DNA from: Ruminococcus sp. CAG:254
GTDB lineage: Bacteria > Bacillota > Clostridia > Oscillospirales > Ruminococcaceae
Direction of reading: 5' to 3'
Assembly (NCBI GenBank): GCA_000433635.1
Contig: HF997870.1
Coordinates: forward strand, 1-32,288
Length of the DNA: 32,288 nt
Part shown: in pieces, positions 1 through 8,584 of the stretch
Numbering within the stretch: the first letter of the stretch is position 1
Layout: each line of letters begins with the position of its first letter
Made by a program: the position numbers and the translations under genes
The notes under the pieces: generated by a model
What the model was told of the DNA's origin: nothing
Seen by the model: only the letters and a program-made list of their open reading frames with translations
Databases searched by the model: none

Positions 1-245
1 GAACTGCGGTCGAGCTGGCTCAGCTCGGCGGAGGGGTGCAGGGGGCAAGCTGCCACCTGCAAAGAGTGGACAATTAGCAGGAATAGAAATCTAAGAGAAA
101 TAAAGTGAACTGCTGTTCGCCGTTCTATAAAGCATAAAAAATTCAGAAAAACCGAAATCTAAGAAAGATTCATAGGCAATTCGGACAACGTAACCACCGG
201 CGAACAGCACAAAGGCAAAGAGTGAAGCGATTTTGCCGAACCGTA
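1..245 (+). repeat. Structured dispersed repeat, copy 1 (5' end cut by window edge)
   Basis: This is the first of three related elements (others at 18359-18633 and 20681-20940); the first nine bases are missing because the window starts inside it. Order of parts: hairpin CGAGCT/AGCTCG (11-16/22-27), hairpin GCAGGGGGCA/TGCCACCTGC (38-47/51-60, one mismatch), box AAATCTAAG (87-95), a 12-bp inverted repeat TGCTGTTCGCCG/CGGCGAACAGCA (111-122/198-209) enclosing a small stem around a second AAATCTAAG (155-163), and a 3' hairpin GGCAAA/TTTGCC (214-219/232-237). It lies just upstream of the promoter of the first dockerin gene. The strand given is the orientation in which the copies align; the transcribed strand, if any, is unknown. 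Confidence 0.8.
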
Positions 246-300
246 CGCAATTATTTTCCCCAGAACTGGTTTCAGAAATCAAGAAATCATTCCCCACACA

Positions 301-329
301 TTGACAAAAATCCACAGAATTTGTATAAT
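301..329 (+). promoter_or_regulatory. Sigma-A type promoter of the first dockerin gene
   Basis: Perfect -35 TTGACA (301-306) and -10 TATAAT (324-329) with a 17-bp spacer. The predicted transcript starts near 336 and has a leader of about 35 nt with an AAAGGA ribosome binding site at 355-360. Confidence 0.85.
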
Positions 330-370
330 AGCAGAAGATTGTACTTTATGATAGAAAGGATTTGTGTTCC

Positions 371-1141
371 ATGTATCCTGCTCGGATTTTTGCAGTTCTG
401 CTTACCATTTGCCTGATCATTTGCAGCTTGTCCCTGCCCGTATCTGCAACCGCAACCGTACTGCCCTATACACAGTCATCAGACAGCCTTACCACAAATG
501 GGCTTTATTTGCGGCTGAATTTGCGGAATGAATGGGGCAATTCCAACTGTACCGATTTGCAGCCGAGTTCGGCTTCTGATTATTTGAGCGTGACATTTAC
601 CATTTCCGGACTTGGTAAGCTCTCAGAACCCTATGTGGTTTCCCTGTTGGGTGCTGCGGAAGACCTTACATTTTTCGGAACAGAGGAAGATACAGCAACC
701 CCCGGCGAGGTGCATATTACACGGGACGGAACATATCAGGTGAAAACCCTGCTTCCGCACGCAGTTGCGGAGGTTTTCTGTTTGATGCTGGAAACAAACA
801 TTCCACTTGCTGCTTATACCGATACTATGGTTGCAGCTGATACCGGAATTGCTATTACTGTGCAGCAAATCACAACGGAAGCAGATGCTCCGGTTGTGCA
901 GTCGGAACGGGGTGATCCGGACGGAGATGGTACAGTTTCCGTGCAGGATGCTGTGATGGTGCTGACTTATTATGCAAAGAAATCGGTGGGATTAAAGCCG
1001 GAAACGGATGCCCAGTTTCAGTATATTCAAAGGGGCGATATTGATGAGGATGGCGTGATTTCCGTGCAAGATGCGGTTTTGATTTTGACGTACTATGCGA
1101 AGAAATCCGCTGGATATGCTCCAGATTGGGACAACCTCTGA
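371..1141 (+). CDS. Secreted dockerin type I protein with unrecognised N-terminal domain
   Basis: 256 aa from ATG 371. This start was chosen over an in-frame TTG at 362 because AAAGGA at 355-360 is well placed for it. Residues 1-27 form a signal peptide (short basic start, long Leu/Ile/Cys-rich core, VSAT). Residues about 30-175 are a mostly beta-looking domain that I do not recognise. Residues about 181-247 are a type I dockerin: two F-hand calcium loops (DPDGDGTVSVQD and DIDEDGVISVQD), each followed by LTYYAKKS[VA]G. Dockerins bind cohesins on scaffoldins or at the cell surface, so this protein is probably exported and docked onto a cellulosome-like complex. No catalytic module is visible, so the N-terminal region may be a binding or structural domain. 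The dockerin call is firm; the role is inference. Confidence 0.85.
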   Translation: MYPARIFAVLLTICLIICSLSLPVSATATVLPYTQSSDSLTTNGLYLRLNLRNEWGNSNCTDLQPSSASDYLSVTFTISGLGKLSEPYVVSLLGAAEDLTFFGTEEDTATPGEVHITRDGTYQVKTLLPHAVAEVFCLMLETNIPLAAYTDTMVAADTGIAITVQQITTEADAPVVQSERGDPDGDGTVSVQDAVMVLTYYAKKSVGLKPETDAQFQYIQRGDIDEDGVISVQDAVLILTYYAKKSAGYAPDWDNL

Positions 1142-1604
1142 AAAAGGATTTGAACAAATATCGGATAGTATCAAGTGCTTTTTAAGCAGTTTTCCTGTTT
1201 TTTATCTATTTTTGAAAGAAAAATTACGAACAAGAGAACGTTTCCAATGTGGAAAAGTCAGATGTAAATAGAGAACAGTGAATTGTTGAAAAGTAAGCAA
1301 CTGTCATGAATTGACCGCAACAAACCATTGCTATTTTTGGCAAAATCTCATAAAAATAGGAAAAAACAGGTGATTTTTCCGAAAAATCAGGAAGACGCAC
1401 CTATAATTACCATAAAAGGGAAAATAAAATGGTAAGAAATGCAAGTTTTTCTAGGAATCTTTTTCAACTTACAATTGTGAAAGAATCTTCATTTTGTGGA
1501 AAATGTCGGTTCTATCCGTAAATCATTGACATTCCATAGAAAAGTGCGTATAATAAACAGAGAGAAAGTAAAAATTTTGATAGTACTTAAAAAATAGAAA
1601 AAGA
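1142..1604. other. AT-rich intergenic region between the two dockerin genes
   Basis: No open frame here is supported. It holds two AT-rich hairpins, CTATTTTT/AAAAATAG (1331-1338/1352-1359) and TGATTTTTC/GAAAAATCA (1371-1379/1381-1389), and the promoter at 1526-1554. Neither hairpin is followed by a clear U-run, so I do not call a terminator for the upstream gene. Confidence 0.5.
1526..1554 (+). promoter_or_regulatory. Promoter of the GLUG/dockerin gene
   Basis: Perfect -35 TTGACA (1526-1531) and -10 TATAAT (1549-1554) with a 17-bp spacer. Predicted start is near 1561, giving a leader of roughly 50 nt. Confidence 0.85.
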
Positions 1605-1613
1605 GTGGAAATT

Positions 1614-3629
1614 ATGGAAAAATTAAGAAAGAACACTTGTCGGAAAGCGATTTCTTTTTTTGTCACGGGATTGTTGACAATCGCTTGTCTGCCTGCAAAT
1701 GTTTCCGTTTTTTCAGCAGCTTGGAACGGAACTGTGGATACCAGTTGGTATCAGGCAGGCGAAACACAGCTTTCTATCTCAAATCCGGAGGAATTGGCTG
1801 GACTGGCAAAATTAGTGAACGATGGAACAACCAACTTTGAGGGCGTGACCATTACGCTGGAAGCAGATTTACAGATGAATCCGCTGACCAACTGGGAAAA
1901 ATGGGAAACCGCCGAAGCACAGCCGTCTAACACTTGGGTTCCGATTGGGATTGTCAATCAATCCTTGTTTCATGGAACATTTGACGGCAATGGACATACA
2001 ATTTCGGGCTTATATGCTCAAAAAAGCGGGGAAACAGGCTTGTTTGCCGGACTTTATCGAACAGCAACGGTAAAAAATCTGACCATCGAAAAAAGTTATC
2101 TAAGTAGCTGTGATACCTTTGCAGGTGGTATTTGCGGCTATAATTATAAGGGAACAATTGAAAATTGCGAAAATCGAGCTGTGATCTCTTCTTGGTATTA
2201 CATGGCTGGCGGTATCTGCGGCGTGAACTTTAACGGAACAGTTTCTCGTTGCAGCAATGACGCATTTATTTCCGGACAGGAAGCAGCTGGCGGAATTGCT
2301 GGGCAGAGCATCTATGCAATTGTATCAGAAAGTTGCAGTACAGGAAGAGTTTCTTCGCTGCAATTTGCTGGCGGTGTCGTTGGACAAGAAAGTGGCGGCA
2401 TCGTGCAGAGCTGTTACAACACCGGAGCGATTAAAGGAAATACCATAGCTGGCGGCGTGGTTGGAGCATTTGAATGTGGTTCGATTGAAACTTGTTTCAA
2501 TATCGGAACGGTTTCTGGAAATGAAAAAATAGGTGGTATTGTTGGGGAGAGCAATGCTAATTGTACAGCGTGCTATTATCAATCCGGTGTGACGGATACG
2601 CAGCCAATTGACCGAGAAATTTGCACGGCAATGAAGCAATCGGAGATGCAGAAAGCAACCTTTGCACAAAAACTCGGAGCAGCTTATTCCGGTATTACGG
2701 GTAGTTATCCGCTGTTGTCCTGGCAGCAACGACATGCTCAGACAACTGAAACAACAACGGATGCAACCACAGCAGGAACGACCAAAGCAACTGCAACGAC
2801 TACTACCACAAAAAAGGCCACGACAGGCACAACGAAGCCTTCCAACACCACAACTTCTGCGAGAACTACGCAGACCACAACAATTACCTCTCTGGAGCAG
2901 CCTGTTACTGGAACAACCTTAGAGGGGGATGGGAGAGTCGTTACGCAGAAAAATATCAAGGAGATTCACCAGATTGGTGCAACACTGCAACTGTATTACT
3001 TAGGGGAAAAGGGTGAAGTGCCTCAGTGGGTTTCGACGGATGACAGCGTTGCAACGATTGACCAAGATGGCGTATTGACAGCGGTTTCCGAAGGAAGTGT
3101 TATCGTTGGGGCGTTGGTCAACCAAAAATTCTATAAGTTGACCATTACCATTTCTGTTCCAAAGACCACAGCAGAAACGACGATACCAATCGAAACAGAA
3201 ACCACCGATTTGACAACAGCGACCACCGAACCGGTGACAACTACAATTGTAACCACGACAGCCACCTTGCCTGACCCCTATGAAATGGGCGATGTAGATG
3301 GAGATTCTACGGTTAGTGTAGATGATGCCATACAGATTTTGACGTATTATGCAAGACGGGCTGCCGGATATACCACATTCTTCTCTGAGATTGCTCACAT
3401 CAATGATTTGGCAACGAGTGCTGCTGATATCAACGGCGATGGTGTGATTTCTGTAGAAGATGCCGTTGCAGTTTTGACGTATTATGCAAAAACTGCTTCT
3501 GGTATGCAGCCGAGCTGGGCGGATGTCATTGGCACTTCATCGAAACAGGCAAATACAGAGTCCGGAGAACCAGTAGAATCATTGTTGCCGGAAGAATTTG
3601 CACTGCTGCCGATGGAAGGCACAGAATAA
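1614..3629 (+). CDS. Secreted GLUG-repeat, Ig-like, dockerin type I protein
   Basis: 671 aa from ATG 1614; an in-frame GTG at 1605 is the alternative, and the SD is weak for either. A signal peptide covers about residues 1-36. A beta-rich domain follows, then about six GLUG-type repeats (GGICGY, GGICGV, GGIAGQ, GGVVGQ, GGVVGA, GGIVGE) at about 170-315, a Thr-rich linker (about 375-430), a bacterial Ig-like Big_2 domain (about 435-515, with WVSTDDSVATID and GVLTAVSEGS), a second Thr-rich linker (about 518-552), and a dockerin (about 558-632) with loops DVDGDSTVSVDD and DINGDGVISVED. A 40-residue acidic tail ends the protein. GLUG repeats occur in adhesins and some secreted peptidases, but no catalytic motif is visible. 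Most likely a non-catalytic adhesin-like cellulosome component. Confidence 0.85.
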   Translation: MEKLRKNTCRKAISFFVTGLLTIACLPANVSVFSAAWNGTVDTSWYQAGETQLSISNPEELAGLAKLVNDGTTNFEGVTITLEADLQMNPLTNWEKWETAEAQPSNTWVPIGIVNQSLFHGTFDGNGHTISGLYAQKSGETGLFAGLYRTATVKNLTIEKSYLSSCDTFAGGICGYNYKGTIENCENRAVISSWYYMAGGICGVNFNGTVSRCSNDAFISGQEAAGGIAGQSIYAIVSESCSTGRVSSLQFAGGVVGQESGGIVQSCYNTGAIKGNTIAGGVVGAFECGSIETCFNIGTVSGNEKIGGIVGESNANCTACYYQSGVTDTQPIDREICTAMKQSEMQKATFAQKLGAAYSGITGSYPLLSWQQRHAQTTETTTDATTAGTTKATATTTTTKKATTGTTKPSNTTTSARTTQTTTITSLEQPVTGTTLEGDGRVVTQKNIKEIHQIGATLQLYYLGEKGEVPQWVSTDDSVATIDQDGVLTAVSEGSVIVGALVNQKFYKLTITISVPKTTAETTIPIETETTDLTTATTEPVTTTIVTTTATLPDPYEMGDVDGDSTVSVDDAIQILTYYARRAAGYTTFFSEIAHINDLATSAADINGDGVISVEDAVAVLTYYAKTASGMQPSWADVIGTSSKQANTESGEPVESLLPEEFALLPMEGTE

Positions 3630-3666
3630 CAGGCTTATGATATAGTTTATCATAAATTGAGGGAAA

Positions 3667-3700
3667 AACAGTCCTTTTTGAAAGAAAGGGGCTGTTTTTT
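3667..3700. terminator. Bidirectional intrinsic terminator between convergent genes
   Basis: A stem of about 12 bp (AACAGTCCTTTT with AAAGGGGCTGTT, including G-U pairs) is followed by TTTTTT on the plus strand and TTTTT on the minus strand. It can end both the GLUG/dockerin gene and the convergent P-type ATPase, whose stop codon overlaps its edge. Confidence 0.8.
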
Positions 3701-6260
3701 ATCGTTCACCCTTTTTCTTTGCAGTGATTTGGAATAGAATTGCCGAGCAAATCGGAATTGCACACGAAGAAACCGCAACGACAATCCAGAGTGGCAGCGA
3801 CAGCGGAACAGTCGTGAAAATCATCTGTAGAGCCGAACTTTCCACCGCTGCAAACAAGATGCCAGCAGAAACCGCAACGGCAGCCAGCAGCTTCCAGTTG
3901 TTCCAGAGTGGCAGATGAAACAGCGATTTTGTTTCTGACTTGCACTCAAAAACGTGAATCAGCTGCGAGAGAATCAGCGTACACAAAGCAGTGGTACGGG
4001 CAGCCTCCAGCGTTCCGCCGAGTCGCAGTGCCATGGAGAACGCTCCCAGCGTGCAGACTCCAATTAACAGCCCTCGAAAGACAATTCGCTGTAACAGACC
4101 GCCGGAGAAGAACGGCTCTTCTGGTTTTCGAGGTGGCTGCCGCATGGCATCCGGTTCGGGCTGTTCCATGCCAAGGGCAATCGCTGGCAGCCCATCCGTG
4201 ACCAGATTCACCAGCAGCAATTGCGTGGGCAGCAGAATCACAGGCATGCCCATGAGAATTCCCAGCAGCATCGTGATGACTTCCCCGATGTTACAGGAGA
4301 GCAAATAGCGGACAAATTTTCGGATGTTGGCATAAATACAGCGTCCCTGCTCCACAGCATAAACCAAAGTCGACAGGTTGTCATCCAATAGAATTACATC
4401 TGCCGCCTGTTTTGCAACTTCTGTGCCGGATTTCCCCATGGCAACGCCGACATCTGCCTCTTTCAGAGCCGGAGCATCGTTGACACCATCTCCTGTCATT
4501 GCGACAATTGCCCCCGTTTTCTGATAGGCACGTACCAACCGCAGCTTATGAGCAGGATTGACTCTTGCAAAGACTGCATATTCCTGGATACAAGCGGCAA
4601 GCTGTTCATCGCTCAAAGCATCCAGTTCCTGTCCTGTCATCGCCTTTTTTCCATGCAATAGCCCTGCTTGCTCTGCAATCGCAAGGGCAGTTTTTTTGTG
4701 GTCGCCGGTAATCATTACAGTTTGAATTTTCGCCTGTTCGCAAGTGCGAATCGCCTGCTTCGCAGATTCTCGAGGTGGGTCTAACATACCGCTCAACCCC
4801 AGAAAAATCCAGTCACCATCTGATTCCCGATAGGCAAACGCCAATACTCGCAGAGCACGTTCTGACAAAGTTTGCACAGCGGAGCGGATTTCTTCCCGAA
4901 ACGATTCCGTCAGCGTGGTGACCGTTGTTCCATGTAGCAATTGTGTGCAGAGTGGCAACACACGGTCTGCTGCACCCTTGAGGTATTGCCGTTCTGTGCC
5001 GTTGTAGGAAACCGTGACTTCCATCTTTTTGGTTTCGCTGTCGAAAGGTTCCATATGGTGGAGGGGATAGCGTTGCTTGCAGCGTTCCCGAGAGAAACCA
5101 GCCTTTTCCGCTGCGATTAGCAGGGCGGTTTCTGTCGGGTCGCCGATGGGATTTTGTCCGGGGGTATGTTCTGCCGTGGTGCAGAGCATACAGCATTCCA
5201 GTAAAGTTTGTAAAGCCGGATGCTGTTCAGGAGAAACTGCCGTCCCCTGTTGGCGAATGCACTGGTCAACAGAGAAATGTGCAGTACTAATCACCAAGTC
5301 TGTGACAGTCATGTCATTCTCTGTAATCGTCCCTGTTTTATCCGCACAGAGAATTCCAGCACAGCCCAGCGTTTCAACACTGTGCAGACGGTTGACGAGA
5401 GCCTGATGTTTCATCATGCGGCTGACTGCCAGTGCAAGGGCAATGGTAACAGTTGCCGGTAAGCCTTCCGGAATGGCAGCAATGGCAATGGTGATGCCCG
5501 TCATCAGCATATCAAAAATCGGTTCTCCTCGGAAAACTCCTGCGAAAAAGACCAGAATACACACGACAATGCAGAGCAATGCAACGACTTTTCCCAGTCC
5601 GGCAAGACGTTTTTGCAGCGGTGTTTGAGAAACTGTGACATCGTGCAGCAAGTCGGAAATCTGTCCCATCTGCGTTTTCGTGCCCGTTGCAATGACGCAG
5701 GCAGTGGCAGAGCCTCGCAGGATGGCAGTTCCTGCATAGACGACATTTTTCTTGTGGAGGGCGTTGTCCGTGTCGGTTTCTGCTCCAGCAGTTTTGGAAA
5801 CAGCAGCCGATTCGCCCGTTAAAATGGATTCATTGGCAGCAATGCCGCTGGCAGTCACGAGGGCAGCATCTGCCGGAACACGGTCGCCGGCTTCCAGCCG
5901 GATGAGGTCGCCCCGTACCAGTTCCGCAGCGGAAATGGTCTGCCATGTTCCATCTCGGCAGACGGCAGCGGTGGGGGCAGTCATCTGCCGGAGTGTTTCG
6001 AGGGTGCGTTCTGTCCGAAATTCCTGAATGAACCCTAAAATTGCATTCAGCAGAACAATTAAAATAATGGTGATGGCATCCGTCCATTCGCCCAGCAAAA
6101 CAGAAACCATGGTTGCTGCCAGCAAAATCATAACCATGACATCTCGAAATTGGCCGAGGAACATCCGGACGGGTTTGGATTTTGGTGCTTCTGCGAGTTC
6201 GTTTTTCCCATCCTGTCGCAGACGGTTTTTTGCTTCCTGTTGGGTTAATCCCTGCATCAT
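3699..6260 (-). CDS. P-type Ca2+-transporting ATPase (P2A-like)
   Basis: 853 aa, a normal length for bacterial SERCA/PMCA-like pumps. In order: N-terminal cation-ATPase domain, TM1-2 (about 40-80), actuator domain with TGES (148-151), TM4 with the Ca2+-site motif PEGLPA (264-269), phosphorylation motif DKTGT (Asp307), the nucleotide-binding domain, the hinge TGDGVNDAP, and C-terminal membrane helices including NLVTDGLPAIALG. PEGL in TM4 and the NxxTD motif in TM6 are hallmarks of Ca2+ pumps that couple ATP hydrolysis to cation efflux. GGAGG lies six bases before ATG 6260; a second ATG directly follows. A consensus -35 (TTGACA, complement of 6326-6331) lies upstream but I see no matching -10. 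It converges on the dockerin genes and diverges from purB. Mn2+ as a second substrate is possible. Confidence 0.93.
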   Translation of the reverse strand: MMQGLTQQEAKNRLRQDGKNELAEAPKSKPVRMFLGQFRDVMVMILLAATMVSVLLGEWTDAITIILIVLLNAILGFIQEFRTERTLETLRQMTAPTAAVCRDGTWQTISAAELVRGDLIRLEAGDRVPADAALVTASGIAANESILTGESAAVSKTAGAETDTDNALHKKNVVYAGTAILRGSATACVIATGTKTQMGQISDLLHDVTVSQTPLQKRLAGLGKVVALLCIVVCILVFFAGVFRGEPIFDMLMTGITIAIAAIPEGLPATVTIALALAVSRMMKHQALVNRLHSVETLGCAGILCADKTGTITENDMTVTDLVISTAHFSVDQCIRQQGTAVSPEQHPALQTLLECCMLCTTAEHTPGQNPIGDPTETALLIAAEKAGFSRERCKQRYPLHHMEPFDSETKKMEVTVSYNGTERQYLKGAADRVLPLCTQLLHGTTVTTLTESFREEIRSAVQTLSERALRVLAFAYRESDGDWIFLGLSGMLDPPRESAKQAIRTCEQAKIQTVMITGDHKKTALAIAEQAGLLHGKKAMTGQELDALSDEQLAACIQEYAVFARVNPAHKLRLVRAYQKTGAIVAMTGDGVNDAPALKEADVGVAMGKSGTEVAKQAADVILLDDNLSTLVYAVEQGRCIYANIRKFVRYLLSCNIGEVITMLLGILMGMPVILLPTQLLLVNLVTDGLPAIALGMEQPEPDAMRQPPRKPEEPFFSGGLLQRIVFRGLLIGVCTLGAFSMALRLGGTLEAARTTALCTLILSQLIHVFECKSETKSLFHLPLWNNWKLLAAVAVSAGILFAAVESSALQMIFTTVPLSLPLWIVVAVSSCAIPICSAILFQITAKKKGER

Positions 6261-6340
6261 GGAACGCCTCCTGTCTGTTGAAATGACATTTTGTTATCAG
6301 CATATGCAGCAGACGGCGGCGTTTATGTCAAAGAAAAAGG

Positions 6341-6369
6341 TTGACGAATACAGGAAATTCCGCTATAAT
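6341..6369 (+). promoter_or_regulatory. purB promoter
   Basis: -35 TTGACG (6341-6346) and -10 TATAAT (6364-6369), 17-bp spacer. The leader is about 50 nt and ends with AAGGAGAGG before the purB start. No purine riboswitch would fit in it. Confidence 0.85.
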
Positions 6370-6424
6370 AGAAAGTACACGTTCATCCATTCAAGGATTA
6401 TCAAAAGGAGAGGAATTAAAAATC

Positions 6425-7861
6425 ATGCGGAATACAACCAGTTATGAAAGTCCGTTTTGTACACGGTATGCCAGCGAAGAAATGCAGCACGTTTTTTCTG
6501 CTGACAAGAAATTTTCTACTTGGAGAAAGCTCTGGGTCGCTCTGGCTCGGGCAGAAATGGAACTCGGTCTGCCGATCACACCTTCTCAGGTAAAGGAACT
6601 GGAAGACAATGTTTATAACATTGATTATGATGTTGCAGAAGCACGGGAACGGGTCGTTCGTCACGATGTCATGTCCCACGTTTATGCATACGGACAGGTT
6701 TGTCCGCACGCAAAGGGCATCATTCACTTGGGAGCAACTTCCTGCTATGTTGGCGATAATACAGACATTATTATCATGCGGGACGCTCTGAAAATCATCC
6801 GCCGGAAGCTGATCAATGTTCTGGCAAATCTGTCGAAGTTTGCCATGCAGTACAAGGGCATGCCGGCACTGGCATACACCCACTTGCAGCCGGCACAGCT
6901 GACAACGGTCGGCAAGCGTGCAACGCTGTGGATGAATGAATTGCTGATGGATTTGGAAGAACTGGATTTCCGGCTTGCCAACCTGAAACTGCTCGGCTCA
7001 AAGGGCACAACGGGCACACAGGCTTCTTTCATGGAACTGTTTGAAGGCGATTCCACAAAAGTAAAGAAGCTGGAACAGATGATTGCAGAAGAAATGGGCT
7101 TCACCGGTGTTGTTCCGGTTTCTGGTCAGACTTATTCCAGAAAGATTGACTCCCAGATCCTTGCAACTCTGAGCGGCATTGCACAGTCTTGCTCGAAGTT
7201 CTCCAACGATATGCGGTTGTTGCAGAGCTTTAAGGAAATGGAAGAACCGTTTGAAAAGACCCAGATTGGTTCGTCTGCAATGGCATACAAGCGGAATCCG
7301 ATGCGGTGCGAACGAATCACCTCTCTGTCCCGTTATGTCATGATCGACAGCCTGAATCCGGCATTCACCGCAGGAACACAGTGGTTTGAACGGACATTGG
7401 ACGACTCTGCAAACAAGCGGATTTCTGTTCCGGAAGCTTGTCTGGGTGTGGATGCAATCCTGAACATCATGCTGAATGTAACCGATGGTCTGGTGGTTTA
7501 CCCGAAGATGATTCGGCAGCGGATTATGCGGGAACTGCCGTTCATGGCAACCGAAAACATCATGATGGATGCCGTTAAGAAGGGCGGCGACCGTCAGGCA
7601 CTGCACGAAAAGATTCGGGAATACTCCATGATTGCTGGAAAGCACGTCAAGGAAGATGGTCTGGAAAATGACCTGTGCGATATGATTCTGGCTGACCCGA
7701 TGTTCATGATTACCAAGGAAGAACTGGATGCGATTTTGCAGCCGGAAAACTTCACAGGTAGAAGTGAACAGCAGACCGAAGAATTTGTAGACAACTGCAT
7801 TCGTCCGATTCTGGCAGCAAATGCATCCCTGATTGGCGAACATTACGAAATGAAGAACTAA
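6425..7861 (+). CDS. purB: Adenylosuccinate lyase
   Basis: 478 aa from ATG 6425, chosen because the mapped promoter lies at 6341-6369 and AAGGAGAGG (6405-6413) sits just upstream; the longer open frame from 6341 would start inside the -35 box. The fumarase/aspartase-superfamily signature SSAMAYKRNP lies at about residues 282-291, and the catalytic His regions are seen in VRHDVMSHV and ALAYTHLQPAQ. PurB removes fumarate from SAICAR and from adenylosuccinate, so it acts both in IMP synthesis and in the IMP-to-AMP branch with PurA (purA is at 16929-18203). It has its own promoter and terminator, so it appears monocistronic. Confidence 0.96.
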   Translation: MRNTTSYESPFCTRYASEEMQHVFSADKKFSTWRKLWVALARAEMELGLPITPSQVKELEDNVYNIDYDVAEARERVVRHDVMSHVYAYGQVCPHAKGIIHLGATSCYVGDNTDIIIMRDALKIIRRKLINVLANLSKFAMQYKGMPALAYTHLQPAQLTTVGKRATLWMNELLMDLEELDFRLANLKLLGSKGTTGTQASFMELFEGDSTKVKKLEQMIAEEMGFTGVVPVSGQTYSRKIDSQILATLSGIAQSCSKFSNDMRLLQSFKEMEEPFEKTQIGSSAMAYKRNPMRCERITSLSRYVMIDSLNPAFTAGTQWFERTLDDSANKRISVPEACLGVDAILNIMLNVTDGLVVYPKMIRQRIMRELPFMATENIMMDAVKKGGDRQALHEKIREYSMIAGKHVKEDGLENDLCDMILADPMFMITKEELDAILQPENFTGRSEQQTEEFVDNCIRPILAANASLIGEHYEMKN

Positions 7862-7886
7862 GATTTTCTTTTTCAGGAAGTGAGAG

Positions 7887-7934
7887 AAAGACCGTTTTCC
7901 GCCGATATTTCCGGCTGGAAAGCGGTCTTTTTTG
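7887..7934 (+). terminator. purB intrinsic terminator
   Basis: Stem AAAGACCG/CGGTCTTT extended by TTTTCC/GGAAAG, followed by TTTTTT at 7929-7934, starting 26 bp after the purB stop. Confidence 0.88.
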
Positions 7935-7984
7935 CTCTGTTGCAACTTATACAAAACTGCATATGAAAAAATCGAAAAAAATAG

Positions 7985-8013
7985 TTGACATTTCTAAAAA
8001 AATGTGGTAAAAT
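7985..8013 (+). promoter_or_regulatory. Promoter of candidate small RNA 1
   Basis: -35 TTGACA (7985-7990) and -10 TAAAAT (8008-8013), 17-bp spacer. It points into a stretch with no supported reading frame that ends in a strong terminator about 150 nt later. Confidence 0.75.
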
Positions 8014-8019
8014 AAAAGT

Positions 8020-8169
8020 ACCTTCTACAGAACAGGATATTTTCGAGAACGCTTGTTTTTTCAGGGGCAATCATTCTGTAGAATATTGGTAATGCTATCC
8101 TCTCTTCTATTCTATATCAATCCAGAAGCACCGTTATCCGATGGGTAACGGTGCTTCTGTTTGTTTTTG
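8020..8169 (+). ncRNA. Candidate stand-alone small RNA 1, about 150 nt
   Basis: Bounded by the promoter at 7985-8013 and a near-perfect intrinsic terminator: AGAAGCACCGTTA/TAACGGTGCTTCT (8124-8136/8146-8158) followed by a T-rich run. Near the 5' end TTCTACAGAA (8023-8032) pairs perfectly with TTCTGTAGAA (8074-8083). AGGATA (8034-8039) could also pair with TATCCT (8096-8101), which would cross the first stem and form a pseudoknot. No RBS-preceded reading frame is seen and the terminator separates it from atpB, so it looks like an independent RNA. I cannot match it to a named family; 6S-like RNA was considered but the shape is not convincing. Confidence 0.6.
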
Positions 8170-8363
8170 ATGATTTTTGCACACTTTTGGAATCTCTGTC
8201 TATCTTGTGCAGACAATTGTCCTTTTGTGGAGATGCACGAAAAACGATATGAAAAAATAATAACTTTTGACATTGTGGACGGCGACTTTTGAAAATGTAC
8301 TTTTTTGACGAAAAACGCCTTATTTTTCACGGAAAATCGTGTAAAAAGTTAAGTCTGAAACCG

Positions 8364-8392
8364 TTGACTTTTTGCTCCGAAAGTTCTATAAT
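8364..8392 (+). promoter_or_regulatory. Distal promoter of the atp operon
   Basis: -35 TTGACT (8364-8369) and -10 TATAAT (8387-8392), 17-bp spacer. The transcript would include a hairpin GGAAACTTGT/ACAGTTTCC (8437-8446/8455-8463) with no U-run. No intrinsic terminator lies between it and atpB. Confidence 0.75.
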
Positions 8393-8505
8393 GATTAAAA
8401 GTGGAGAATGGAATGCGAAAGATTTTCGGTACTTTTGGAAACTTGTAAAAAGCAACAGTTTCCGGAAGATTGTCCCATATCCGTCATTTTGCCGCATTTT
8501 AATGC

Positions 8506-8534
8506 TTGCAATTTTACACAGCCGTGTGTATAAT
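8506..8534 (+). promoter_or_regulatory. Proximal promoter of the atp operon
   Basis: -35 TTGCAA (8506-8511) and -10 TATAAT (8529-8534), 17-bp spacer. The start would be near 8541, giving a leader of about 120 nt that carries the two tandem hairpins before atpB. Confidence 0.75.
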
Positions 8535-8584
8535 AGAAAGCAGAGCAGTAAACGACACTGTTCTAACATTCAACACTTTGAATG

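Noticed and set aside
91..315. Minus-strand ORF in repeat copy 1 whose FAFVLFAGG segment also appears in a minus-strand ORF of copy 2
   Set aside because: The resemblance follows from the repeat's DNA identity. There is a 1-nt length difference inside the inverted repeat, the starts differ, copy 3 has no such frame, and neither has a ribosome binding site.
6998..7954. 318-codon open frame antisense to purB
   Set aside because: A shadow of the purB codon pattern, with no matching protein features.
8020..8169. Candidate small RNA 1 as 6S RNA
   Set aside because: 6S RNA is usually longer and folds as one long rod with a central bubble; the pairing seen here is short and possibly pseudoknotted.
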